From Calamus simplicifolius (lineage: Eukaryota > Streptophyta > Magnoliopsida > Arecales > Arecaceae): 64,000 nucleotides of DNA. Shown piece after piece: positions 21,271 through 31,498 of the stretch (positions within the stretch are counted from its first letter, which is position 1; each line of letters begins with the position of its first letter). The notes beneath the pieces were generated by a model that did no database searches, had not been told where the DNA came from, and saw nothing but the letters and a program-made list of their open reading frames with translations. The translations under genes and the position numbers were made by a program. Location of the stretch: NCBI GenBank assembly GCA_900491605.1, contig UESW01003834.1:1873698-1937697 (forward strand). Direction: 5' to 3'.

Positions 21271-23090
21271 AAAAAGAAGGATAAGATTTTTGTCTTCCAT
21301 GTGATCGCCAGCAAGCTCGTTGGGCCAGGTGATGGCCATGAGACAAAAGTGCATCCATGAAAGAATTAATGGTCAAATTCAACAGTGATTTCCGTATTGC
21401 ACACAGCAAACCCACCACCACCACCACCACCACCACCAGCTTGAACGATTTTATTTTGAATGATATCAGGAGACTTCAGACTTTGTCTCCATCTACAGTT
21501 AGCTTATGGCTTACAATCTCACATGAGATTCGTAAGCTAAATTCATGCACATTATCTTTGTTAACGTAGGCCATCAGATGAAATCACATTAATTTTTTTT
21601 AATCTTCTTTTCTCTCTCTCTCTCTCTATATATATATTATCTATTTACAGTGATCAGCTATGCTTGATTGAGAGGAGAAGGTGGATAGCATTAAGTTCAT
21701 TGTGATCTTGCTAATTATTATTATTTATAGAAATTCTTTCTTATCTTATATTTTTCATTTTGCAATGAATAAATAGAGATTAAACTGATTTTTTAAAAAT
21801 AAGTTGAGTGTATTGTATTTATTACCAACCTCTATGTATATCTTTTAAGAGTTGTGATAGGGATATATGACAATTTAAATCTTATTTCAAATCGAGATTC
21901 ATGTTGTAACAATTAAAATCAGTGCAAACAATTATCCTTTCTCAATAGGAGATGACTCATTGGATAATAAATAGCCATCTGATTAACAATAGAAATAGAG
22001 AAAATATGCTATGGGTGGTATTCCTTTCTTTTATTGCTACTATGCCCAATAATTGACTACGCTAAGGTAGTTACTTACTTGATGTTTAATCTAAATAGAA
22101 AAATGGTGTAGGCAAAGCTAATGGCAATATATTTTTTTTTTTTTTTTATTTTGTATGTGTATGTATTTATAAGAGCCAAAAAAGTAGGAAAAGAGTTAAA
22201 GTTTTTTAGAGGCTTGATATAGAAGCTGATAGTGAATACATTTGTGAGACTAAACGAAGAAAAAAAAATTATGAAACAATAGTTGATTTTAACTTTTGAA
22301 GCCAATATTAGATATTATATCAAAAAAAGTTATATATATCTATCATTGGAGAAGCATATGGTCTGAATCATGATAAAAAGAGTTTAGCTGCTTATCTGTT
22401 TAATATTTTTTTTAAAAAAATTAGGGTTCAATTCTATCAATTCAAAGTTACCATTCAATCCTTTCATACCTTTACCACATGCCCTTATGTTTTTGAACTT
22501 TTCATAATTTATGGCACCACTTGCATACAACCAGAAGTATGCTAGTAGAAGATTAATAAAAAATAATTATAAACTTTCACATATTGATACAGCTGTACAA
22601 TTTTTTATCCAAAAAAAACTTAAGATTCATTGGATTTCTTTGGATATATTATAAGTATAATAAAATGATTAATTAAATGTTAAAAAGTAGCTTAGAGAAA
22701 CTCATGCATTATGTTTATTTTAATGTCATGCTTCTCAATTTGGTCATAAGTAAGGTTACAAATGAGTGAGGTGATTTTAACTCAACTAGATTCAGACATG
22801 ATTTATATATGTGCATGCAAAGACTCATAAATTAGATTAAATTTTAAAATTAATCCTTATTTAAATTTTAGATGATATATAGGTATTGCATTCTTTCAAT
22901 TGGAATTTGAATATTTTAAGTCAACTGAATCATGCTTAATTAACTCTAAATCGGTCTAAATAATGTATTAGATTTAAACTTTTTTTAATATATAAATTCA
23001 ATTCATTTTAATTTTGTTAATATGGCATTAGATTGGATAAAAAATATATATATACATGATCCAATTTGATTGGAAACTCGTTTCCAGAGG
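20891..23090. other. AT-rich intergenic DNA with simple repeats
   Basis: It holds poly(T) at about 21240-21266, (CCA)9 at 21412-21438, a CT run near 21612-21627 and poly(T) near 22133-22147. No gene is recognised. Confidence 0.6.
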
Positions 23091-24082
23091 AGCCCATCAT
23101 TGGATACCGTAACATGGTAAATTTAGTGCAAGTTGAGCTTTTTTTTTTTTTTTTAACTTTCTCTTTTTAACATCAACAAAAGAATAAAAATAGAAAAATG
23201 GGAGGGATAGCGAAGAAGACGAAGGAGAGGGGATGAGGAGTGCTTGAACGTGGTGGGACCTCCCCTCAAGTGGGAGAGCTCGACAGACCAACAGTAGTGG
23301 TGCATGAGGTGTGGAGGGAGGCCCCGGCCCCATCTTTTCAATTCCCACGCCTGCTCTACTCTCCTTCTTCTTCTTCTTCTTCTTCCGGCTAATTAACCAT
23401 CCCTGCTGGCCTTTGCTTGCGCCCAAGGGAAAAAGGGTGGTGCACGCGCCCATTGGGAATGACTTGGGATTTATGACAAAGACCAAGGACGGAGTAGACA
23501 AGTCGCACGCACAAATAACAATATAATAAAAACAAGTAAAACTGGGAAGCGGGCAGCAGCAGCAGCAGCAGCAATAATAATAATAATGCTGGGCCCTGCT
23601 TGCAGGGCATCGGAGGGGTGAAACATGCCCTTGTCGGTTGTTTTGGACTACCTCCTCCCACCCCAAATAAATAAATAAATAAATCTTTCATCTCCTCTTA
23701 TCACAATCCCTTCCTTCCTACCTCTCTCTCTCTCTTTCCCCTTCTCCTGGTACTCAACTCGCACGTTAATTAAGTCCCTCTCACTGTCTCTCCATCTCCC
23801 ACCTCTCTCTCTCTCTCTCTCCCCCCCTCCATTTAGAATACTTTTAAAGCCCTGTTTGGACCCCCACCCCTCCCTGCCTTGTTCCAAAGTATGATCTCTC
23901 CTCTAAGCGCCATCTCTAAGGCTATTTTCCAAGTCCCATATATTATTAATCTTTAACGTCTTGTCTAAACCCATGCGCTATCGAAGTCCCCTTTCCTCTG
24001 ATCGTTCAGAGGCGCGCATGGGGTCGATGAAGCCTTTCCAGAATCACTCGCTTATTAATTATTATTAGGTTCTTTTCTCTTC
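23091..24082 (+). promoter_or_regulatory. CT- and microsatellite-rich upstream region of the ZF-HD gene
   Basis: The region carries TTC repeats (near 23367), CAG then ATA repeats (near 23555-23585), AAAT repeats (23665-23685) and several CT runs (23720-23735 and 23800-23822). CT/GA runs close to the start are common in plant promoters and can bind BPC/GAGA factors (family knowledge). Frames across it are low-complexity and are not called. Confidence 0.5.
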
Positions 24083-24090
24083 TATATATA
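24083..24090 (+). promoter_or_regulatory. Candidate TATA box of the ZF-HD gene
   Basis: TATATATA lies 107 bases upstream of the chosen ATG, giving a leader of about 80 bases with a (GA)n run just before the start codon. Confidence 0.5.
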
Positions 24091-24125
24091 TTCCATGTGT
24101 GGTGGTTGTCAGGGGTTTGGATTCG

Positions 24126-24140
24126 ATGATGGTTGCGTAG
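24126..24140 (+). other. Short upstream ORF (4 codons) in the ZF-HD leader
   Basis: ATGATGGTTGCGTAG lies between the candidate TATA box and the ATG at 24197. If transcription starts near 24115, ribosomes would meet it first, which usually lowers main-ORF translation. Confidence 0.35.
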
Positions 24141-24196
24141 AAAGTGAAGGGTAGGAGGATTACAAAGATAGAGAGAGAGAGAGAGAGTTGGATTCC

Positions 24197-25039
24197 ATGG
24201 ATTTCAGAAGGCAGCAGGATGAGGAAGACGACGACGACGACTGCGACACCCCTCCCCCTCCTCCCACCATCAGAGAACCGGCCTTCGGCAGGCCGATGCT
24301 CTCCCCCTCCTCCTCCCTTCTCTCCTCCAGAGGAGGAGGGGCCAGGAACGGTCCCGATCCGGCCACCGTCTCATCAGCAACGGCTGGAGATGCCACCGCC
24401 GAGGCTGACGCCCCGATTCGGTACCGGGAGTGCCTCCGCAACCACGCCGCCAGCCTCGGTGGTCATGTCCTCGACGGTTGCTGCGAATTCATGTCGAGCA
24501 GCGACGACGCCTTCAAGTGCGCCGCTTGCTGCTGCCACCGGAGTTTCCACCGCATCGACACCGCCGAACCTCCTCCTCCTCCTCCTCCCACTTCCCATTC
24601 CAACCCCAGCTCTCTCTACCGCATCCACGACGCTAGAGTCCCCCTCTTGCTTCCCCCACTCCATCCCCATCCTCCTCCGCTTTCCTATCATCACCACCAC
24701 CAAAAGCAATTCATCTTTCACGGCAGCAGCACGGCCACGGAGTCTTCGAGCGAGGACCTCAACGCCGGCGGGTCTGGGCCACCGCAGCGCCCGTATAGTG
24801 CGTCGAAGAAGAGGTTTAGGACCAAGTTCACGGTGGAGCAGAAGGAGAGGATGCTAGACTTTGCCGAGCGGCTGGGATGGCGGATCCAGAAGCAGGATGA
24901 GGCAATGGTGGAGGAGTTCTGCGCCGAGGTAGGAGTCAGCAGGCAGGTCCTCAAGGTTTGGATGCACAACAACAAGCACTCCGTCAGGAAGCAGCAGCAG
25001 CAGCAGGAACAGCAACCAGCTGAGCATCAAGATATCTGA
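24197..25039 (+). CDS. Zinc-finger homeodomain (ZF-HD) transcription factor
   Basis: The intronless frame encodes 280 residues and starts at the ATG at 24197, after a (GA)n leader. An acidic poly-Asp N-terminus and a Pro/Ser-rich stretch lead into the ZF-HD dimerisation finger (about residues 74-119). The finger shows the family pattern with C79, H83, H90, the DGC pair near 94-95, C108, C111-C113, H114 and H118. A His/Pro-rich linker follows. The atypical homeodomain spans about 203-265, ending in the recognition helix VWMHNNKHS. A Gln-rich tail closes the protein. Family members are nuclear, bind ATTA-core DNA as homo- or heterodimers and act in floral and shoot development. All key Cys/His and the Trp-Asn of helix 3 are present, so the gene looks functional. 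Confidence 0.95.
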   Translation: MDFRRQQDEEDDDDDCDTPPPPPTIREPAFGRPMLSPSSSLLSSRGGGARNGPDPATVSSATAGDATAEADAPIRYRECLRNHAASLGGHVLDGCCEFMSSSDDAFKCAACCCHRSFHRIDTAEPPPPPPPTSHSNPSSLYRIHDARVPLLLPPLHPHPPPLSYHHHHQKQFIFHGSSTATESSSEDLNAGGSGPPQRPYSASKKRFRTKFTVEQKERMLDFAERLGWRIQKQDEAMVEEFCAEVGVSRQVLKVWMHNNKHSVRKQQQQQEQQPAEHQDI

Positions 25040-28014
25040 GAAGATCGCTAAGGGTAACTGATTCGAGCTAATTACTACGTTGCTTCTCGATCGAGATTTG
25101 ACTTACACTAGGAATTAGATTCAGTATATTTTGTTTACTTGTTATGATGTGTAATCTTTGTTCTATTAATTCCTCTTGTAGTTTGATGACAAACAAAACA
25201 AATCCCATCATCGATCTTCTTGTCCTCCTCTTACTAAACCACCCATTTGTCCTAATTGCGAACATAATATCTTGTCCCTTGTTTAGTTAGTCCATGCCTC
25301 CATGTCTGCCTACTCGAACGGTGCCACCTCCCCCAGTTTGTCCCTGTTGTTGGTTTTTCCTTCCTTTCATCTCCAACTTCTGCAGCTAAAATTTTTGCGG
25401 CCGAGCATAGAATGGAAGATCCATCCTCTAGATATCAGTTTGATAACATGGCTGTGTGGTGCCCTTGGCACTGATAAACTTTGGACTTACTTAGTTTTGT
25501 GGCCTGCGACGTTGTACGCAATATTATCCACTGAGCAGCTTTAATTTTGATGGGTATTTGCACCTGTTCCTTTGCTTTTTTCCTGAGATTGGTTCAGTGC
25601 TTCGAGGCCTTGCCTTGGAGTTGGTGAAATGCTTTCTCTGTACTATTATGTACAGTAAGTACTACTAAGTAGCTCATGAAAGGGATCAAATCCTTTCCTC
25701 CTAAATCTTCTTCTTGCTTTACAAGCCCCGCAGTGTCCCACTGTTTTGATCTTGCTTGAAGTTTTTTTTCTTTTTTAGTAGGTCATGGTGTCATCTATGA
25801 GAGAGAGAGGAGAGGTGTGGATCGATGTGGCATTGCCTCCAGTGTTGTTCCTCTACTGTCAGAGTCCTTGCAGACTTTAGGGTATAGCCCGCGTCAAGGG
25901 GGAAAGTAACAAAAGAAAGGGAAGTTATGAGAAGTGTTAAATATTAGAAATAACAAATAACAAGAGCGAGGAAATAAATGTTTGTATGATCACAACAGTT
26001 TACTGGAAATAATTCATAACATCTGGAGATCTTTGTGATAATACCTCTTCTTTTTGTCCCTTGTGACTAGCCTGATTTTTGTTCTCCTCCATCACTTGCT
26101 TCTAATTAATTTGAATTGAGATGGGAGATCGCAACATCTTCCTCATATGGCTTCATTCAATACCTAACCTTTTTTACCTGAGCAATGCATTCAATACCTA
26201 ATCTAATCCATCACTTGCTCATTAACATGTTCTATTTGCTAATTAATGCTTTAAACCTGTTTACGTAGCAGACGACTTGTCAATTAATATACCAACTTAA
26301 TTCTTAATTTAAACATGCAGACGACTTGTTTAATTTCTCCTCTATATGTCTTGTGACATGATAAACTTTTTATTCCTTTAATGTAATCAAGCTGAACTTT
26401 TCCTGGAATTTTGTTTTAACCATGATCATTAGGCACGTGGATGTTGTAGTGATCCATAGCTGGAGAATGCTGCAGGCTTTTGGTACTATATTTTATGTAA
26501 TGGTCTAAACCCAAGTTGTGCATGGCCTTTTAACACAGTGAATGAAGGAAATTTGGTTCAAAACGTGATCACAGTTTCATGTGTGTGATGAGGGCAGGAT
26601 CACAGGAGGTTAGAATCGTCTTACCTGCTGACAGCATAGCTCGGCAGAAGAATTTTTTTTAATGGAAATCTTTTAATTTTGTTTTAAAAATTAAAGCTGG
26701 AATATAGATTTTAACAGAATTGCTTCATCCATTTTCAATACCCAATACATGGCCTCCTTATACCTCATATAGCTCTAAAATATGCCTTTGTGTTGAGAAT
26801 TACTTGACCTTTATTTTCCTAGGAAAAAGTGGTTTTAAATGCTTCAATTTGTCATCATCTAAATTGTAAACAGGAAAAACAAAACAAAACAAAAAAAGTC
26901 GGTGTGGATACTGATGAAAGTAGCGAATAGGTTGGTCAATTTTCCCATCTCCAACATCTAGAGAGAGAGAGAGAGAGAGAGTCTGAACTGGAGTTAATGG
27001 TTTTGAAGCCTTTATAGTCATAGGTACCAAACTAGAAAGAGGATGGATGTTGTTTTAGTGCTATTGATTAAATTTAGCAAACTGCTAACAAAAATCAAGT
27101 CAGTGTGTTATAAATTCTCAACAAAGCAATATATACTCCATGGTCATGAGATTATTATGTCACGCAGATCAACTTCCAGATACTAGACATGATTTCTAAC
27201 TTTGCTGGTGAATAAACGTCTTTTTGATTGAATTTTTGGTGATATATATATATATATATATATCATATACTTAGTTGGGAATGACCCTTTTCACAGGTCA
27301 TGTTTTGGAGGAACTGAGAAAGTGGAGTGAGTTGCTTGGCTTTTAATTAGCATATGAAGACATGTATACATTTTAAATAGCAATTTATGGTTTTACGAAT
27401 ACTTCTTGGTCGCCACTGAGTTCAACTGCAGTGTTATAACCTGAGAACTGGAGCGATGTCCTACGTAACATGCGGCTCCCATGGTGGACGAAACCCGGGA
27501 GTATAATCATAAACATTTTTTTTCTGTCTATAAATTTAGAGCTATACCTTTTCTGAATCGTTTTATTTAATATTTTTATGATTATTTTCTAGATCGCCAT
27601 CGCATGAGATGCTTATGACGAGACAACACAAACCAAGGTTGGCCACCTACAGTAAATGCATACCATAAGCAAGCTCTAGTGCTCAATTGAAGTCCCAGCA
27701 TATACCCCCGGATCGATGTTCCATAATCTCTTAGGGGTTGGCATGCAACAAGACCGCAGAAATCGCATTCTCTAATTAAGCTCAGCAGAAATCCCATGAT
27801 CTCGTATGGATGAAAGAAAACAAAGGCAGGCTATTCTCTTCTTCCCTCTGAACAACTTTAATTTGTGAGCCAGCAACTTCTGGTGGTAAATATGATGATT
27901 GAGGAAGCCACCTTGCACCACACGCCATGTCTCCAGGTGACTCCACTTGAGGTGCTATGCTAGCCAACCTATAAGTTCTGCATGTTGGCTAATTAATGGC
28001 TCATAAATAAATTA
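25040..28014. other. Intergenic region downstream of ZF-HD
   Basis: This AT-rich DNA includes the ZF-HD 3' untranslated region at its start. It has GA runs near 25800 and 26960-26980 and (TA)n at about 27243-27262. No coding frame is recognised. Confidence 0.55.
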
Positions 28015-28301
28015 GGTAGTATTTGATAGCTTTTTGGTTATCCCTGAATAAATATACAGGATAACATTTATCCAGAGGATAGCTGAGGGGATAAGTACCT
28101 TTTTAAAATTACCACTCTGCCATTAAGGGATAACTTTAGTTATTCCTGGGTTCCCTAGGGAATAAGCCCAGGGGATAACCGAAACATGGGTTATCCCTCT
28201 GGTTAAACTTTTTCAAAGATAACCCTTGCAACTATAGCTTTTGGGGATAAGAGGGGATATAAGAGGAATATCCCCTCTTATCCCATGTATCAAACAATGC
28301 C
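28015..28301. mobile_element. Small inverted-repeat element (MITE-like), about 290 bp
   Basis: The ends GGTAGTATTTGATAG (left) and the reverse complement of CTATCAAACAATGCC-like DNA (right) match at about 11 of 15 positions. The interior is full of GGATAAC/GTTATCC strings in both orientations. It contains a perfect 17-bp hairpin, with arms at 28244-28260 and 28268-28284 and a 7-base loop. Flanking tta and taa suggest a PIF/Harbinger-type target, but the two copies are not identical, so the class is uncertain. Confidence 0.45.
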
Positions 28302-29072
28302 TAAGTATATCCTCAAAAATAGTTTAGTTTCTCCTTAGGAATATTAATATTAATTCCACCTTATATGGAACCAATCTTATCCCACTTGGTTCCTTCCACC
28401 ATGAAGACTTCTTGGTTATGGCAGATCATAGTTAGATTTCATTGCATTGCCCAACGTTAACCCAAAAGTATGGGTCGATTGGAGTCGAACCCGGTTCAGT
28501 TCACATCTCTGAAAGACTTCGTCAACTTTAATTATTGAATAATTAAGGAAAAGATTGAAGTAACAAAACAGCTGTTCTTCACAATAACTCCTTCCTTATG
28601 TTAACCAAGAAAAATATAAAAAATAACTGAGGAGATCTTTCGGGAATCATACGTCAAAATTCAACCTGTATCTCAGAGCAGAGATTTATATCAACTCAGA
28701 GTCCAACACGTGCTCTACTCCATCGCGAGATGGCGACAATTTTTTCCGTTATAGGTACGTCTCCATTTTCTGTTGGTTGGTATAGCTGTTGCGTGTTTCT
28801 AATTTACAGCTCTTTGACGCAATCGTATTCGCCGGCAGAGCGTCGTGGATATCCGACAATGTTCCCTCGGGTTCCCTCCAGTCCATCCACCGGTCCGACC
28901 TTTTCGAATTCTGTGGGGTCCACCTTATTGTTTTACGTGGTAATAAACCATTTGCAGTAAATGACGCATGCTGTAATGTTATTTGTATCGAAACCCTGAA
29001 ACCCTACTCCTTAAAAAATGACGGACCGAAGCGGAGCCTGCGGAAGGAGCCAGAGAGGGAGAGGGTGAGACG
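28302..29072. other. Upstream region and leader of the peroxiredoxin-like gene
   Basis: A CACGTG G-box core lies at 28707-28712, 361 bp upstream of the ATG. An open frame at 28730-28960 starts with ATG but resembles nothing I know. No clear TATA box is seen close to the gene. Confidence 0.4.
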
Positions 29073-29948
29073 ATGGCAGCCTCCGTCAACAACATCGCCG
29101 CCACCTTTGCGGCCGCCCGCGGCTTCCCTTCTCCATCCTCCTCCTCGCCACCACCGTCGTCGTCGTCGTCGTCATCATCGTTACCAGCGCCGCCGTCCAC
29201 GGCGGCGTTCTCCGCGTCTCCTTCCACAGCTCCCGCCCGCCCCATCTCCGCCTCCTGGAATCCGCACTACTCCCTCCCCCGCTCCTACTGCTCCTCTCTC
29301 CTCGGACTCTACGGCCTCCCCGGTCCCCGACCCCACCCCCTCTTCCGACCTCCACGCGCCGCCGTCGCCCTCCCTTCTCCGCACACTGTTTCCGTCGGCG
29401 ACCGCCTTCCGGATGCCACCCTTTCCTACGTCGACCACGACGGCGCTGTCCGCACCGTCTCCCTTGCGGAGGTCACTCGCTTCCGGAAGGCTGTCATCAT
29501 GGCCGTCCCCGGCGCCTTCGCTCCTTCGCCGCGCCCCCGGTGGTGGTGCGGCGGCGGCAGCGGAAGCGCGGCTGCCCTCGGTCTGTCGCCGGAGAGGCTA
29601 GTGAAGAGGGCGGGGGAGATGAGGGCGAAGGGGGGCAGTGCCGCCGGGGCCGTGCTGGTGGCATGCGTGGCGGCGAACGATGTGTACGTGATGCGGGCTT
29701 GGGGAGCGCATCTGGGGGCGTCGGAGTGCGGTGTGATGATGCTGTCGGACCCGGACGCCGAGATGGCGAGGGCGCTTGGCATGGCGCTCGACTTTAGGGG
29801 AGGGGTGGAGGGCTTCGGTGTCCGGTCCGAGGGCTACGTTATGGTGGCGGTGAATGGAATGGTGAGGGCTCTCTTCCCTTATAACCAACACGACGGCGGC
29901 GCTGGTGACTCTGCGACCGGGTTCGATGACGTTCTCCGTGTGCTCTGA
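29073..29948 (+). CDS. Chloroplast type II peroxiredoxin (PrxIIE-like) lacking the peroxidatic Cys
   Basis: The intronless 291-residue protein begins with a Ser/Ala/Pro-rich stretch (1 to about 105) typical of a plastid transit peptide. The redoxin fold follows: VGDRLPDATLSYVD (about 108-121), AVPGAFAPSP (144-153), AGEMRAKG (180-187), ACVAANDVYVMRAW (197-210), MLSDPDAE (223-230) and GFGVRSEGYVMV (247-258). These match type II peroxiredoxins of the E class, which reduce peroxides in plastids. The motif PGAFTPTC, which carries the catalytic Cys in the family, reads PGAFAPSP here, so that Cys is replaced by Pro153. A Cys equivalent to the resolving one remains (C198). A Gly/Ala-rich insert follows the lost site. 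The GC-rich frame is intact. It may have a non-catalytic role or be decaying. Confidence 0.85.
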   Translation: MAASVNNIAATFAAARGFPSPSSSSPPPSSSSSSSSLPAPPSTAAFSASPSTAPARPISASWNPHYSLPRSYCSSLLGLYGLPGPRPHPLFRPPRAAVALPSPHTVSVGDRLPDATLSYVDHDGAVRTVSLAEVTRFRKAVIMAVPGAFAPSPRPRWWCGGGSGSAAALGLSPERLVKRAGEMRAKGGSAAGAVLVACVAANDVYVMRAWGAHLGASECGVMMLSDPDAEMARALGMALDFRGGVEGFGVRSEGYVMVAVNGMVRALFPYNQHDGGAGDSATGFDDVLRVL

Positions 29949-31228
29949 TTACTCTGTTTTGGTTCTCTGTTTCTTCTGAAGGTGATGGCCGATGAGATGA
30001 AACCTTTGAAACTTTTAGGATGAAAAAAAGAGGACTTTTGAATGGTGTTCTTCAATCAATGGATGGAGAAAGGGAAAAGAGGTACTCTCTTTTTTTTTTT
30101 TTTTTGTCCTCCCGTCCATAGTTTTGTCATATCTATTGAAGAAACTCTACTAGCAAGCATTAGATCAATTCATTCATAATCTTTTGTTCTATGTATGACT
30201 TCTTCTATTATGGCAAGTCATTTTTCATGATTCCATGACACTAGTCGGAGTATAAAATGCATTGCTTCTCGCCTTTACCCAAATGATTTTATTAGATTAT
30301 CAGGTGGGGGAGATGCATGATAAAGACAAATACAAGTAGGACTGAATAGGGCAATGATCTCTGTCTTTAGTCCATGCTATTTAGCAGCTTTGCATAATGA
30401 TATCACTGGAATAGGTTCGATTGTAACAGGAGAGATGGAATGAATTATCTTCTGTAGTTTTTTTCCGTTATTTGTTGGAAAAATTACCTTTTGACCTCTG
30501 GATTTTGTACCATTGCACAGATAACTTCAAGATTTAACTGTAAGGTTACTTTTTGTTGCAATTTTCCCCTTGGGTCTATCCTTCTTATGATCGTCCTTGA
30601 CAATTATTCTTGAATAATGAAAATACCCTTTCATCAGTGTTTGTTTTTTTTTTTGAGCTCCACCATGCGTCTTTCTCACCTCACTTCTCCCTGCTTGCTA
30701 TCCACTTCATCCTCATCCTTGTTGCTGCCAACATCAAGGTCCCGTACCTCGACCAACCTCTCTATCTTTTTCCATTAAGTCAATGAAATTGTTGTTAACA
30801 CTTCCCAATAACTGTCATCTTTGCTTCAGTTTTTTTGTCCACCACTACTGCTGCTGGCTCTCTACCTCAAAGTCGTTGATGACACAGTAGGGAAACACGC
30901 ATTTTAACCCCTCTTATGCAGCCACCATTACCAATGATTGGCAGCTCGGTGTTTCTAGCATCTTCTTCCTTCAAAGTCCTTCGCCTTTCTCCTCTTGTCT
31001 TAATATTGGCAGAGGTGGAGGTGTCTAACATAGTCTATGAAAACTTTTTCCAATGCTTCTTCAACCACAGTCTCCCTTTCAATTTATGCATCCTTTTGGC
31101 TTGTGCGTACCTCAAATAGTATTGCCTACACATTGTCCTTCAATCAGCCATCAAAATATTTGTTAATTTACTTAACCGCTGCAAGGAAACCTATCCTTAA
31201 GGTTGTGCATGCATCGGGTCAGCTTAGT
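29949..31228. other. Intergenic region between the peroxiredoxin-like gene and the hAT-like element
   Basis: It contains the peroxiredoxin 3' untranslated region, poly(T) near 30090-30106 and CT-rich low-complexity DNA near 30650-31100. The short frames there show no recognisable motif. Confidence 0.5.
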
Positions 31229-31439
31229 TTAGAGATTAAGGATGGCAATTTTTTCAGTTTGGCCGTTTACCCGGCCGATACCGTTTCTAATGGATTGAAA
31301 AATCTTTGTCTAAACGGCTTAACGGGTAAACGGGCAAATGGCCGTTAATGGCTAAACGAGTAAATGACCAGGGATAGTATCCTTCGCTTCGTTCCTATTT
31401 ATCCATCCCTATTCCCGTTTGCTTTAATATAATATATTT

Positions 31440-31440
<1 letters not shown>

Positions 31441-31484
<44 letters not shown>

Positions 31485-31495
31485 TATTTATTTAT
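31441..31495. repeat. TA microsatellite followed by TTTA repeats
   Basis: (TA)n at about 31447-31479 runs into ttatttatttattta. It marks the left junction of the RTE insertion in the hAT-like element. Confidence 0.85.
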
Positions 31496-31498
31496 TTC

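Noticed and set aside
23097..23691. Minus-strand frames of 100-189 codons upstream of ZF-HD
   Set aside because: Poly-Lys, poly-Cys and poly-Leu runs come from simple repeats, and no domain is visible.
24144..24857. A 237-codon frame overlapping ZF-HD in another frame
   Set aside because: It is a low-complexity shadow of the GC-rich ZF-HD coding region.
28730..28960. An ATG-initiated frame upstream of the peroxiredoxin-like gene
   Set aside because: There is no recognisable protein, and the redoxin frame has its own ATG followed by a transit-peptide-like N-terminus.
28789..29601. A 270-codon frame overlapping the peroxiredoxin-like gene
   Set aside because: The Pro/Arg/Ser-rich shadow frame has no domain; the redoxin fold is in the 29073 frame.
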